Below are positions 47,333-58,495 of a stretch of 64,000 nt of DNA, in pieces. Below the pieces are notes generated by a model. It was not told the origin of the DNA. It made no database searches and worked only from the letters and a program-made list of their open reading frames with translations. The position numbers and the translations under genes are program-made. The first letter of the stretch is position 1. The number at the start of each line of letters is the position of its first letter. The stretch is taken from positions 188,001-252,000 of the forward strand of contig RPFO01000299.1 in the NCBI GenBank assembly GCA_009746045.1, given 5' to 3'. The stretch is from Mesostigma viride. Taxonomy: Eukaryota > Streptophyta > Mesostigmatophyceae > Mesostigmatales > Mesostigmataceae.

Positions 47333-50198
47333 CTAGTGCAGCTTCAACTTTGCTCGAAATGCCTGGAATTCGGCCAATGTTGAGCCAGCAATCTGCAGCC
47401 CAGGTGGATAAACAAGGCACAAATCGGACATAAAAACTGTTAGAAAAAAATGTGCCACTCCCAGTAATATGGAGGGGGGCGAGGCTGATCACCCCCAGCA
47501 AGTGCACTGATGGCCATCTCCGCAGCCGTTGGTGGTCAACAGCAACCAAACAAAGACCACCAGCCCAGATGCCCTCCCACGCGACGACGTACAACCTCGA
47601 GCAACGTGACATGATAAACGAGCCGTCCCGTACTCAACAGCCTAACATTGCCCCCTAATTGCTATCCTGCCGGGCAACCAGCAAAACAAGACCCCAGAAC
47701 GACCCGCCGGACAACACCAACGCACCAAACAGCACCGCGCCACGGCTCACCTTCTCGGCAAACGTGGCGTCGTTGACGCAGAGGTACTTCATGGGGAAGG
47801 GCAGCAACATGCGCTGCTGCTTCTCCAGGAACCGGTGGCGCGGCACGATGCGCTTGAGCAGGCTCAGGCTGAAGTAGGCAGGGAACTTGGCCACCGTGCG
47901 CGGGTTGCCGCCCAGGTGGTCCCGCAGGTACTCGTACTTGGGCATCAGCTGGCCCTCGACGGACAGCGAGAAGAGCTGCGTGAGGCGGCACACTGCGGCG
48001 GCAATGTCGTCGGGCTCCATGCCGATGGACTGGAGGAACTCGATGCGAGGGCGGAGGCCCTCGTCGATGGAGTAGTGGAGCACCTGGTTGGTGGTTGGGT
48101 GGGTGGGCGTGGGGCGGGGTGGGGTGGGATGGTGGGTGGGCAGGGCCAGCCGACACACACGTATGTTTTGTATCAATCGGTGGGCCACTCCTTGTTGGCC
48201 ATGGCGACGCCATGGCCGGAAGGGGGGATACACAGGCAATGCAAACTTTCTGCTTATGTGCGTGACCCTCTGTAACTACTCTAGTATGGAATCCAGCCAC
48301 CATAGGTACACCTTAGGTACCTACCATATATCCTACCAAAACACATACCCACACACCAAAGGTTACTTTGCACCATGGTACGACGTGTGTGTAGTGGCCG
48401 TCTCGGTGCTTGGTGACAGTTGTGCACGTGCCCAAACTGAGGGCATCGTGTGCAAGAATCCGTCAACGTACCTGCGGGTGCTTGGTAACCATGCGCGCGA
48501 TGGAGGCCGGCGAGAGGCCAATGGATTGGAAGTACTCCAGCCGTGGCTGCATGCCGTCAGGGATGGAGTGCGTGAGCACAAAAGGGGAACGCTCGATCAC
48601 CTTGCCGATGCTGTCTGCCGGCACGCCCAGCGTGTCCACCAGGTACTGCACGCGCGGCTGCAGGGAGTCGGCGATCGAGAGCTCCAGCAGCATGGGACAG
48701 GTGGCGACCACCTTGCCCAGGTCTGTCACGCCCACGCTCTCCAGGTAGCGCAGGCGGGGCGCCATCGTGCGCTCGATGCGGTATTCCAGGATCTGGGGAG
48801 GGTGCCGTCCAATTTAGCAAAGGGCAGAGGCAGGGAAGGGAAAAAAGGACGGGCACATGGGGTTTGTGTGAGAGGGGCAAAAAGGAGGGGCACATGGGCG
48901 TTGTGTGGAGGGGATTACTTGAGGAATGGGGGCGGATTGGTGGGAGGTAGGGCTTGGGACGGTACCCAAATTTGGTAACCCGGTACTGGTACCCGCTGGA
49001 AAGCCAAAGCGCAGAGAACAACCCAAGTCACCTGGCGGAGAGCGGTCACGGAAACAAATGCCAGAATAAAGTGAGTCATGGCAGCCGGCAGTGCCGCAGC
49101 TTTTGCTTCGTGGCGACTTGACTACCAAGCCAAGAAAAATTACTTGAGCACCAGTTAAGCATAGTAAAGTGCCGACTCTGGCGACTCGTCACTCGTCACT
49201 CAGTCACTCTCGAGACGGTCAATCTCGCCTGCAGGGCCGCCGGGGTGGGTACCAATACCGGGTCCCGAGTGTGACCGGATATCCATGATGGCCCACCCGG
49301 TACCGGTACCCAGCTTTCGATGCCCGACCCGGCACCAGTATCAAGGAGACAAGTATCCCGGCACCAGTATCTTTAGTACCGATCGTTAGTACTGGTACCG
49401 GGTAGTTCCGGTAGTTATGGGTCCCGCCCCGAACCCTAGTGGGAGGCAAGAGGTGCATGAAGGGTAGGGGTGTTCAAAGACAATGATGTGGGGCGGGTGG
49501 AAACGGGGTGGGTAACGATAAAACGCTGATAGCCACACCACATGCTCAGTCACGTACGCCAGGGGAGGGGGGAGAGGGGAGGGGGGGGGCACCGTGTTCC
49601 TACCTGCACACTTCTGGGGCTCAAACTGATACAAGAGCATAGGCAGCATGAGTTCACCAGCGCGGTTCAAAGGCCTTGACTATCAGGATGGCACAGCAGA
49701 GCCACCTGAGAGAAGCGTCCCCCTGCTGCACTTCCCCCCCCCCCCCCCCCCGCCCTCTCCGCTTCCACCCATAGCTGCCACCCCTGCGCTCACCTGCGGG
49801 TGCCTCACAACCATCTTCTTGAGCTCCCCCGGCTTGACCCCCACCTCCTTCTCCAAAAAGTCGAGCCGCGATCGCGCACGACCGACCGAGACGGCAAACG
49901 CCTCGTAGCGGCGCTCAGCCAGCCGCTCAAACTCAGCCTCGGAGAGGCCCAGGGAGGCCAGGTAGGAGACCATGGGGCGCCAGCGCCGCTCGAGGCCACA
50001 CTTTGCGACGAGGGACTCGAAGAGTGCGTCGGGGATGGCCTCGTGCTCATGGCCCATCAGCTTCCAGTCGCGCGTGAGCTGTTGGATGGTGTGTGTGTGT
50101 GTATGTGTGTGTGCGTGTGTGTGTGGGTGTGTGTATGTATGTGTGGGTGTGTTTGTGCGTGTGTGTGTGCGTGTGTGTGCGTGTGTGTGTGCGTGTGT

Positions 50199-50229
<31 letters not shown>

Positions 50230-52647
50230 CATGTGTGTGTGCGTGTGTGTGTGCGTGTGTGTGTGCGAGTGTGTGTGCAGGGCGCAAAAGTGAGGGGAGA
50301 GCAGGAGGACGCGTCAGCAAGGGGGATGAGGAGGTGACGCAGTGCAGGAGGGGTTGGACCTATTCTTCTAATAGTTACTATCATTATGTGATGTGTGCGG
50401 ACAACTGTGGGGGCACACGCCAGCTGGCAACTGATGGTCCACAAAATAGGAGGCGGCGGCCACAAAATAGGACGCGGGATCCGAAACCACGAGGCAGCGT
50501 CTACGTGCCTGCAAACGCTCACGAGGCAGCGCATACGTGCCTGCAAACGCTCACGAGGCAGCGCATACGTGCCTGCAAACGCTCACGAGGCAGCGCATAC
50601 GTGCCTGCAAACGCTCACGAGGCAGCGCATACGTGCCTGCAAACGCTCACGAGGCAGCGCATACGTGCCTGCAAACGCTCACGAGGCAGCGCATACGTGC
50701 CTGCAAACGCTCACGAGGCAGCGCATACGTGCCTGCAAACGCTCACGAGGCAGCTTGTCCACACAGGGGCGCTTGAAAGCGTTCGATGTGACCTTGATGA
50801 GGGTAAAGGTCACGCGGGGTACGGGCCACATCACGCAGCTACCGCAGCAGGCGAAATTTCAACATAAATAAACAGAGCGCGTAATGCTACATCAATCCAG
50901 TATCATACCAGAACTTTCACACTATGCTTCCACCTTGCAGCCAGCAGGCTCCTGGGTCCTCTTGACCCCTCGGTACGGTGAAGGCCGCCCACAAAGAGGA
51001 TCCCGTAGATTGCATGGCCCACAAGTGTTGTATGAACCAGAGCCCGAGGGGGGGGGGGGAATGGAAGGAACAAGATGGCGGGAGTACTAGCCTCGTGCGG
51101 AACGCCGATTCACCCAAACAAGGAGGCCCCACCGCTACCACCGACACAAAAAATCCTCTTTCCCCCCCCCGCCCCCCTTCACTTCATCGCCTTGGCTGCC
51201 CGTATTGTCACAGTGGGGCAGTATACGCTGCATCCATGGGATGCCAGTATGCACGGACATGAGCGACTGAACATACCTACCGGGCGCCGACATCAGCGAC
51301 AGCACACGACTGGACGCATGGGATCTGACCCCTTCAGAAGCCAGCAGGATATAGGTGATGGAACAACAAAGGGACACGGTGACAGGCGTTGTTGCTAGGC
51401 CATGTGTGTGTGCGGGGACCACAGGAGGCATGTGTGTGTGCGGGGCAACTCACGCTCCACTTCTTGTTGGGGTCGGTGATTGTCGTGTGGTGCACCGCGT
51501 GGTGGTGCTCCCCCTTGGCGTGCGCCTCCCCCTTGGCGTGGTGCGCCTCCGCCCCGTGGTGGTGGTGGTGATGGTGGTGGTGGTGGTGGTCGGCATGGTG
51601 CTGGTGGTGGTCCGGGTGGTGGTGTTCCCCCCCCTTGAGTTCGCCCTTGTGCTCCCCCTTGTGGTGGCCATCCAGCGCGTGGTGAGGCTCCGCCCGATGA
51701 GCCACCGAGGGCGACGCGGGCAGGGATACAGCAGCTTTGACCGCTGCCTTGGTGCTGGCGGACTTGTCAGAGGGCGGCTTGGTGCCAGCTGGCTTCTCAG
51801 GAGAAGCCTTGGATGGCGATGGCTTGCTGGAGGTCGTCTTGCTCTTCACACGGCCGTTCTGCTTTGCTTTCGACTTTGCGGCTTTTGACTGGGTCGAACC
51901 ACTGCCCCGTGAGGTGGGGGGCTTGCGATCGTCGACGACTTCGATGTCGTCAAAATTAAACGGGTCATCAACATCGTCGTCTTCTTCCACGACGTCCCAC
52001 GTTACCGCGTCACTATCGGGCAATCTAGACGGAGCCGAGCGTCGGCTTTGCAGACCTTTGTAGCTAAGTGGCAAAACAGGAGTGGGCGCAAGACGGCCGC
52101 GAGGAGTTTTCTCACGGCTGGGACCGCCAAAGTCAAACTCGTCGTCGCTGCTGAGCTGCAATCGCGAAAAAACAAAAAAAAAAAAGCAAAAGGACGAAAT
52201 GATTGAGCCCAACACGTCGCATTTACAACTTAGTTCACGGACACACCGTCATCATTGCCAGCAGCAGGAGAATTTTTTTATGATTACCTCGTACAGGTCG
52301 ATCCGGCTTCTTCTTAGAAGATCCACATTGTCCTCTCTCTTTTTTTCACGCGTGCTTTTACCATCCACCACGGACAAGCCGTCGAGTGCCTCGGTCTGCC
52401 TGGCACGAGCCTGGAGCGCGAAAGGAGCTCCACCTGTCGACCTTGCCACCCCAACCTTCCTCGACCCCCGCCTCGATTCGGATCCAAGGAAAACGCGGCG
52501 GCCAGACAGAAAACTATCTCCTGTCGGTAATCTATCGTCGCACGGCTGCGCTGGCGCGTACGGCCCGGCCACGCACGAATGCGTACACAACGCCGCCGCC
52601 TGCGCTGATGCGCGTGATATCACGTCGAGCGACACGCATGCCGCCAT
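47333..52647 (-). CDS. mTERF-family protein, six exons, predicted plastid-targeted, 686 aa
   Basis: Exons (minus): 52647-52288, 52155-51454, 50078-49794, 48792-48472, 48083-47751 and 47392-47333. All introns are GT-AG and phase 0. I chose ATG 52647 because the first upstream in-frame alternative is only a GTG after a stop, and ACTATGG is a good start context. Residues 1 to about 100 are rich in Ala, Ser and Arg with few acids, typical of a transit peptide. Exon 2 gives an acidic patch, a Lys/Ser/Pro linker and a His-rich segment with a 12-His run. Exons 3-5 carry helical mTERF repeats (RSRLDFLEKEVGVKPGELKK, PRVQYLVDTLGVPADSIGKV, PRLEYFQSIGLSPASIARMV). Repeat ends such as RHPQ and KHPQ fall exactly at exon ends. 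The last exon ends FRAKLKLH. The family binds organellar nucleic acids and acts in organelle transcription or RNA maturation; the target is unknown. Confidence 0.88.
50084..50280. repeat. GT microsatellite in an mTERF intron
   Basis: Impure GTGTGT/GTGCGT run that begins six bases from the 3' splice site of the exon starting at 50078. Confidence 0.95.
50489..50755. repeat. 32-bp minisatellite in an mTERF intron, about eight units
   Basis: Unit words GCATACGTGCCTGCAAACG and CTCACGAGGCA; almost perfect. It lies in the 1.4-kb intron between exons 2 and 3. Confidence 0.95.
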
Positions 52648-52905
52648 AGTTACCTCTATTGCAATTGTGGAAGGATTAATGATGAGCACTCATTGTTATT
52701 TGAAGCTTGATCTGAGCGAGGAACTCCAATTAAGCCCCGCAGCCCCACCGACAATTCAATGGCTGCCACCGAGCTACGTCAGACGAAGGGATTTATCTAA
52801 CCGAAGCTGCAAGTCGGGTATGCGGGACCGAGCGGACAGTGACCGCGGCTGACGGCGCAACGAGCGTATAGTGTCCATGCCTCAATTGGCTGCTCAGCCC
52901 TGCAC

Positions 52906-52931
52906 TACTGTACAGTGTACACTGTACAGTA
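52906..52931. repeat. 26-bp perfect palindrome
   Basis: TACTGTACAGTGT followed by its exact reverse complement, just left of the MITE. Confidence 0.9.
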
Positions 52932-52938
52932 CCTGGTA

Positions 52939-53241
52939 CAGTCATTAACGCCTTAAAATAGTTGGGTTTGCTTCAAGTTGTGTTCACGCCCTAAGTTGGG
53001 TCGCATAAGATTTCGGCATTCTAACTTCTAAGTTGAAATTACTAACTAGCTCGTAATAATATATTTCATTAATATATTTAGTAGAGACCCGAGGCTTAGC
53101 AGGGATTAACTATTGGCTATATTTGGAATAAACGTACACCTATTTACCTGGAATATATTTAGTAGAGAAATTTACCGTTCACGCCTTGAGTTGGATTGAC
53201 CCCTCGACAACCTCGAACCCAACTTAAGGCGTGAATGACTG
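52939..53241. mobile_element. MITE with Tc1/mariner-like ends, 303 bp
   Basis: Starts CAGTCATTAACGCCTTAA and ends with the inverted form (TTAAGGCGTGAATGACTG). It is flanked by TA on both sides (52937-52938 and 53242-53243), the usual Tc1/mariner target. The inverted similarity continues to GTTGGGTT after a 3-bp gap. A further partial copy of the end motif (TTCACGCCTTGAGTTGG) lies inside at about 53178. No coding capacity. Confidence 0.65.
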
Positions 53242-53527
53242 TACTACCTATCCTCTCCTAACTGTTGTTGTTATTGGTGTCCCACGCCGCACATGCTGCT
53301 GCTCATGCGTGAAACGAACTTTCCTAGTAAGCTTACTGACGAGGTACTGAACTAAAAACCTGTGAGATACAAAAACCTTGTCGAAATAACCTAACACCCA
53401 TTTCACCGGAAAAACCTTGTCGAGTGCAGGCTGTGCAGCGGCCAGTTAAAGTGAGACGAGGAAGGCACTTTAGCAGGGATTAACTACTGGCTATATTTGG
53501 AATAAACGTACACCTATTTACCTGGAA
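53097..53527. repeat. 57-bp direct repeat, two copies
   Basis: TTAGCAGGGATTAACTA... to TATTTACCTGGA at 53097-53153 and 53471-53527. A shorter repeat, GAGACGAGGAAGGCAC, flanks the second copy. The first copy overlaps the MITE. Confidence 0.8.
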
Positions 53528-53787
53528 AGCGAGACGAGGAAGGCACGACCAGCCAGGTGAAAAATTAAATGCGGCCAGGCAGGCAGGCAGGTGAAAAATT
53601 AACTGAATGCCGTCTGGCGACTAATATAATGTTGCATGCGAAATTGTATCTTTAATGGCGGCCTGCGATGTATAGGTAGTGTTGAGGTAGAGAATGTCAA
53701 AGAAAAACGGTTTGGCAGGGTTCAAGACTAGTACCTTCATCAGACTAGTACCTTCATCTCTCTGATGATGGTCTGTTTAAATAGCAG

Positions 53788-54192
53788 GCTGGAAAAGCTG
53801 TTCCGGAAGCAACGGAAAATGTCGTGGACCTAGGTCGCAGTTTGGATGGAAAGGAGGGCAGGCAGGGCCGCGACAAACGCAAGAGAGTAGAGCTTGACGA
53901 AGGGAATGGGTCTAATGCGCAGGAAGAGGAAGATAGCGGCCAGGAAACATCATCTAGCGAGAGTGGTCCATCTGACAGCGACTCAATTTCTGGCGAGGAG
54001 GAATCTGGTGAGGAGGAATCTGGCGAGGAGGGGGGCAAGACAGCAAGGAGCAAGGCCGATGATGGCGATGCTGGCGGCAGCTCTGAGCCAAGGAAGAAGA
54101 AGGGCAAGAGAAAGCCAGCTCCCAAGACGAAAAGGCAGAGACGGGAGTATGCCAAGCAGTATAGCAGCGAGGAGGATGTTATGGTTGTTTAA
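53788..54192 (+). CDS. Orphan terminal exon of an acidic/basic low-complexity protein
   Basis: An AAATAGCAG acceptor precedes an open phase-0 exon of 134 codons plus stop. It has no in-frame ATG near its start and is closed upstream by TAG at 53782. The sequence is charged and disordered: KRKRVEL, a run of Ser and acidic residues (ESGEEESGEEGG), then basic EPRKKKGKRKPAP and a tail SSEEDVMVV. I do not recognise it; the composition suits a nuclear protein. No upstream exon is visible before the divergent mTERF gene. It may be a gene remnant or depend on a distant exon. AATAAA at 54391-54396 may be its polyadenylation signal. Confidence 0.5.
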   Translation, partial: AGKAVPEATENVVDLGRSLDGKEGRQGRDKRKRVELDEGNGSNAQEEEDSGQETSSSESGPSDSDSISGEEESGEEESGEEGGKTARSKADDGDAGGSSEPRKKKGKRKPAPKTKRQRREYAKQYSSEEDVMVV

Positions 54193-54390
54193 TGGCCTCG
54201 TGCTATGCACGCTGCCCCGCACTGGCGGACTGGGCGACTGGCCTAGCTCTGAACGCAGAACGATACTAATTGTTATTTTATGTTGTCGTCAACAACCAGT
54301 CAACCACCTTGTTTATATCGTGTTTTATCCACATGCATTACATGTGTGATGCGTGTGTGAGGGACCTTAAGCAGATGATTCGGTTAAAGA

Positions 54391-54396
54391 AATAAA
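54391..54396 (+). terminator. Polyadenylation-type signal AATAAA
   Basis: About 200 bp after the stop at 54192, followed by a pyrimidine-rich stretch. Confidence 0.4.
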
Positions 54397-54420
54397 GCTC
54401 CCCCCCTTCCCCCCAAATGG

Positions 54421-54476
54421 TTGACGAATTGCCAAGGCAATTAGTCAACCAGTTTGACGAATTGCCGAGGCAATTA
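54421..54476. repeat. 31-bp self-complementary repeat at the target of LINE D
   Basis: TTGACGAATTGCC and GGCAATTAGTCAA form a hairpin with 5- and 7-bp helices. The unit occurs at 54421 and 54454, again after LINE D at 55218, and in part at 55250. Confidence 0.75.
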
Positions 54477-55216
54477 ATTAATTAGAAACATAACTCCGTT
54501 GGGAGTATCTGTAGCACATATCCCTGAGAAGGGGCATATGGCCTACAATACATTCTAGGCTACTTCCTGCAAGGGTGGGAATGTAAGCTACCCTTGCTCT
54601 AGGTGCACCAGGGCACCTGCACCCTCATGATCTATCACGCTATGCCCAGCTAAGGGGGAGCATGTCATGTGGGGGAAGATCATCATGGCTATACAAGAGC
54701 TAGGACATGGCTTCTCGACAGAGAGCATCTCTCTGCATAGGCATAGCATGGCTGAATTCTTAATGCAACATCCATGGGGGTCCCATTATAGGCATGGCGT
54801 GGCTAAATTCTGAAGGCATCATCCATGGGGGCCATTATGGGCGCACATGCGCGTGGGCCACATGCTAGGCTAAGCCTGACTAATCTACACTACTGGTATA
54901 TATTCCCTAGTCTGAGGTGGCAGGAGGGGCCTGCCAGGGCTTGTGGTCAACGTGGATGACCGCCCCCCTCCAGTATACCGGCTTCCCCCTTGCGCTCTGC
55001 CGGAGCTGAAGGTAGGTCGGCCATAGCTCGCGTCGCCGCTGTTGCTGGGCCAGGGTCAAGTCGTCGTCCAGCGTGAAGCGAGTCTCCGAGAGCTTCTTGC
55101 GGCATTTAAGGAACGCCAGCTTGTCCGCCATGTACTTAAAGGTGAGGAGCACGGGTGCCGGGCCAGCCTTCCCCCGCGCGCGGGGGAGGCGGACAGCCGA
55201 GGCAAAATGTCAACTA
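54477..55216 (-). mobile_element. Non-LTR element D: 5'-truncated, ORF1 end plus 3' UTR
   Basis: Bounded by a 24-bp duplication (54453-54476 and 55217-55240). On the minus strand it codes the C-terminal part of ORF1 (55216-54907: MADKLAFLKCRKKL, TLDDDLTLAQQQRRRELWP), then runs straight into the 3' UTR. The UTR holds the hairpin ACTCC-CAAC-GGAGT (54493-54506) and ends in an AATT tail. No RT follows ORF1. Confidence 0.82.
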
Positions 55217-55333
55217 TTTGACGAATTGCCGAGGCAATTAGTCAACCATTTGACGAATGACAAAAACCCTTAGTAGAAACACTGAAAAGCCATATGCCCC
55301 TTCTCTGGGATATGTGCAACATATACTCCTAGG

Positions 55334-55633
55334 GTCTGGGCAGCCCAGTTTGAGCACCGCATCCACTCTCTCTCCCGTCTTTGGACTGCCATGCAGGACA
55401 AGACGCGGTGGAAGAAGATTGTCAAGGCGCATACGCCCGACCCTGTGGGCAAGCCCCCTCCCCCCAAGCGGAGGAGGCGTTGTGATGAGTATAGTGTAGT
55501 TAGGATTTTCTAGATAGCTTAGAGTTAGGATAGTTCGATCACGCGGCTTCCTCCACCCGGCCCATCCATCATGGAATATGTGCTATATGATCTCCCCACG
55601 GAGGCATGTTATAATTTAATTTAATTTAATATA
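55334..55633 (+). mobile_element. 300-bp 3' end of an RT-bearing LINE
   Basis: Flanked by ATACTCCTAGG (55323-55333 and 55634-55644). It codes the last ~50 residues of ORF2 (HRIHSLSRLWTAMQDKTRW), almost identical to element A at 58209-58353, then the 3' UTR with hairpin CTCC-CCAC-GGAG (55592-55603) and an ATTTAATTT tail. Confidence 0.85.
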
Positions 55634-55642
55634 ATACTCCTA

Positions 55643-55799
55643 GGATCCGGAGACGTCCGTCCTATAGTCAGCGAAAGTTGGTGCGAGAGGTCCCCAGTTC
55701 GATTCCGGTCGGATTCATTTGCAGATCGCGTTTTCCGCGTTTTCCGCGGACCGGCACTGAACGCAAATGGTTTTCACCTTTGCGGCGTGCCAAATCAGA
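55643..55799 (+). mobile_element. tRNA-like SINE candidate
   Basis: 55643-55716 is 74 nt. The first seven bases (GGATCCG) pair with the last seven (CGGATTC), with one G-T pair. A B-box-like AGTTCGATTCC is at 55696-55706. The D and anticodon arms are degenerate. The insert (about 159 bp once the LINE fragment is removed) is bounded by ATATACTCC (55321-55329 and 55800-55808) and lies inside the 3' UTR of element E. Confidence 0.4.
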
Positions 55800-55930
55800 A
55801 TATACTCCCAACAGAGTTATGTTCCTAATTAATTAAGAATTGGCAAGCTGGCGCGGGCCCAGGTTGTATTAATTAATTAATTAATTAGACTCGTGCTCCC
55901 GTTGGGGAGTCACGGAGCATTAACCCCGAT

Positions 55931-58495
55931 TCGGCTCCGGTGCGCGCGACCCTTCGGCTCCGGTTCCACGTCCCCGCGCGCCGCGCCCCAGTGGTCCGCC
56001 CTGACTGGTCTGCTCTACGTCCGGTCAAGGGAGATCCTGAGGACTGGACGGACGCCGAGCACGAGCGGAACTGGTGCCGACGGAAGTACCTGTCGGCACT
56101 GGACGCCCGGGCGGACGTCGACGAGCTGGACAATGGTGCCCCCAACGCAGCCATTTTTGCGGGCTTTGCGGCCCGTGCCCCGTTGCTGGCGGCCCGGCAC
56201 CTGCCGGTCATGCCCCGCCGCCGCCCCGGCCCGCTCTACCGCCAGGACCCCAAGGTCTTGGCCGCCCGGCACCGCCTCAAGCGTAACCGGGACCCGCTGC
56301 AGAAACCATTGCTCAAGGCCGCCCTTGTGGAGGCCTACGAGCACGCTCAGGACGCGGAGGCGGCCCAGTGCATCGCGGATGCCAAGGCCTGCCAGGCTCG
56401 CAACCAGGGCAAGGACATGTGGTACCACCTCGACCGGCTCGGCGGCCGGCGGCAGCGCACCCCGGTGGAGCACACGGGGGACGGCACGGCGCCGGTAAGC
56501 CTTGACCGCTGGTTGGCCCACAATGTTTCCTTGACCGGTGGGGCTCGCGCCCCCCCCCGCCGCTTCACCCCGAGACGGCCGCCCGCCTCGGGGTCGCCGG
56601 ACCCCCGCCGCCGCCAGCGCCCCCCTCCTCGGCCGCGGACTACCAAGTCCCCGCCTTGAAGGAGGGCTGCCTTGCCACCAACGACGTCGTCCACCCCTTC
56701 ACTTTGGAGGAATTGGACGGCGCCCTTGCTCGCCTGCGGTACGATGCGGCGGTCGGTGCCGACCACCTTTCTGCTGAGCTGCTGAAGACCCCTGATCTGG
56801 CGGTTAGGGATCTTCTGCTGGCGTTCTGCAACCGTGTCCTGCTCTCTGACGAGCCTCCGCCTGCTGAGTGGCAGACGGCCATCCGCGTCATGCTGTACAA
56901 GAAGGGCTCTGCTGCTGACCCCGGTAACTACCGGGGTGTCTGCCTCCAGAGCGCCGCGCTGAAGGTCTTCATGCGCATGATGCTGCACAGGCTCCGCGCC
57001 GCGCTGGACCCACACCTGGGTGAGTCTCAGATGGGTTTCCGTAGTGGTCGTAACACTGTCATGGCTGTGTTTGTCGCGCGCCGGTTGATGGAGGAGGTGC
57101 GTCGCCTTCCCCCTGACAGTTTGCCGCTGGTCCTCATTTTTGTTGACTATATCAAGGCCTTTGACACGGTCCTCTGGGAGGCTCTTTGGGCCATCCTAGC
57201 TCTGGACCGCGTGCCACCAGCGTTTATTGCTGCCATTCGCCGACTGTATGAGGGCTCACAGGCAGTAGTGCGGACTGCGGAAGGCACCACCCCACCATTC
57301 CCCCTTCACCACGGGGTGTGGCAAGGTTGTGTCCTGTCTCCATACCTGTTCATTATTGTCGTGGACCACGTCATGCGCCAGGCACGTGCGCGCTTTACTG
57401 CTCTTAAGGGGTTCGAGCCAGGCTTGGACATCCTTAACGAGCGTGGGCACGGCGGGGTTAGCACGGGTTACCGCCTGGCTGACCTGATTTATGCGGACGA
57501 CACCACCCTCATCGCGCGCCCCGAGCACATTCAGACCTGGCTGGACTGTCTGGGCCTGGAGGCGAGGGCGGTGGGGTTGGAGATTAGTGTCAAAACTGAG
57601 GCGATGGTGATTGGGGCCTCCAGTCGCCCACCGCTGCCGCGCCTGCTAGACGGGACGGAGGTCCCACTCCGCGACCGCTTCAAGCTGTTGGGGAGTTGGC
57701 TTCCGGACACTGCCGACGATGTGGACACCCGCATCGGCCTTTCCTGGGCCAAGCTCCGTTCGCTCAACACCTACTGGCGCTCCAAGGGCCTGGACGAGCA
57801 CCGCAAGCGCATGCTCTTCAAGGTCCTCGTCCTCACGGTGCTCACGTATGGCGCCGAGGCATGGACACTCACGGCAACACTGGCAGCCAAGCTAGACGGC
57901 ACGGTAACCCGGATGCTCCGACAGGTCCTGAATGTCGGGTTTTCTCAGCGTAGGTCCTTAGAGTCTTTGTATCACGGTATGCCGCGTATTTCGGACGAGA
58001 TTAGACAGCGTAGGATAGCATTTGTAGGACATCTTGCTCGCACCAGCCAGGTCGACACCGCCCTTGGTCTGGCCGGTCCCCAGCGGCTCGGCCAACCGGG
58101 GCGGCACATTTTGACCTGGCCTGGCCCCAAGAACATTCCTAAAAAGGTAGGGAAACATGCCATGACCTATACCCAGATGTTGCTGGACGACCTAGTGGTC
58201 CCAGCCCAGTTTGAGTACCGCATCCACTCTCTCTCCCGTCTTTGGACTGCCATGCAGGACAAGACGCGGTGGAAGAAGATTGTCAAGGCGCACACGCCAG
58301 CCCCTGTGGGCAAGCCGCCTCCCCCCAAACGGAGGAGCCGTTTTGATGAGTAGCGTAGATAGGCTTTTCTAGACTAGATATAGCTTAGAGTTAGGTTAGT
58401 TCGATTACGCGGCTTCCTCCACACCACCCATCCAACCTGGAATATGTGCTACATGATCTCCCAACGGAGACATGTTATAATTTAATTTAATTTTA
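55931..58495 (+). mobile_element. Non-LTR element A: RT-bearing LINE inserted in element B
   Basis: The 12-bp duplication ATTAACCCCGAT lies at 55919-55930 and 58496-58507. It is 5'-truncated in the region before the RT. The 3' UTR holds hairpin TCTCC-CAAC-GGAGA (58457-58470) and a tail of TTTAA units. It is younger than B because it splits B's 3' UTR. Confidence 0.9.
55940..58353 (+). CDS. LINE A ORF2 fragment: pre-RT linker, reverse transcriptase and C-terminal domain
   Basis: The first frame, 55940 to about 56550, codes the linker between endonuclease and RT (WTDAEHERNWCRRKY; MWYHLDRLGGRRQ). It then shifts at a C9 run near 56550 into the RT frame, which is open from about 56560 to 58353. 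RT motifs are IRVMLYKKGSAADPGNYRG (thumb-side start), GFRSGRNT, LIFVDYIKAFDTVLW, GVWQGCVLSPYLF and LIYADDTTL, followed by FKLLGSWL. The C-terminal part has LTYGAEAWTL and GHLARTSQVDTALG and ends PPPPKRRSRFDE. The missing endonuclease and the C-run shift make it non-autonomous. Confidence 0.85.

Larger units (their letters stand above)
55275..55835 (+). mobile_element. Non-LTR element E: 3' UTR remnant, split by later insertions
   Basis: Starts with CATATGCCCCTTCTC near 55292, the 3' UTR motif shared with D and F. It resumes at 55800 and ends with ACTCCCAACAGAGT (55804-55817) and TAATTAATTAA. Between lie a tRNA-like insertion and a LINE fragment. Confidence 0.65.

Noticed and set aside
48793-49793. 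An extra mTERF exon in the 1-kb intron between exons 3 and 4
   Set aside because: The repeat text joins smoothly from RHPQ to ILEYRIERTMAPRLRYL without it. The frames inside lack mTERF features.
55643-55716. Functional tRNA gene
   Set aside because: The D and anticodon arms do not fold and the T stem has two mismatches. Only the acceptor stem and B box are good, so I kept it as a SINE candidate.
55643-55835. SINE sharing the LINE 3' tail
   Set aside because: The LINE tail to the right continues an older LINE UTR that also lies to the left. ATATACTCC flanks the insert, so the tail belongs to the host LINE, not to the SINE.
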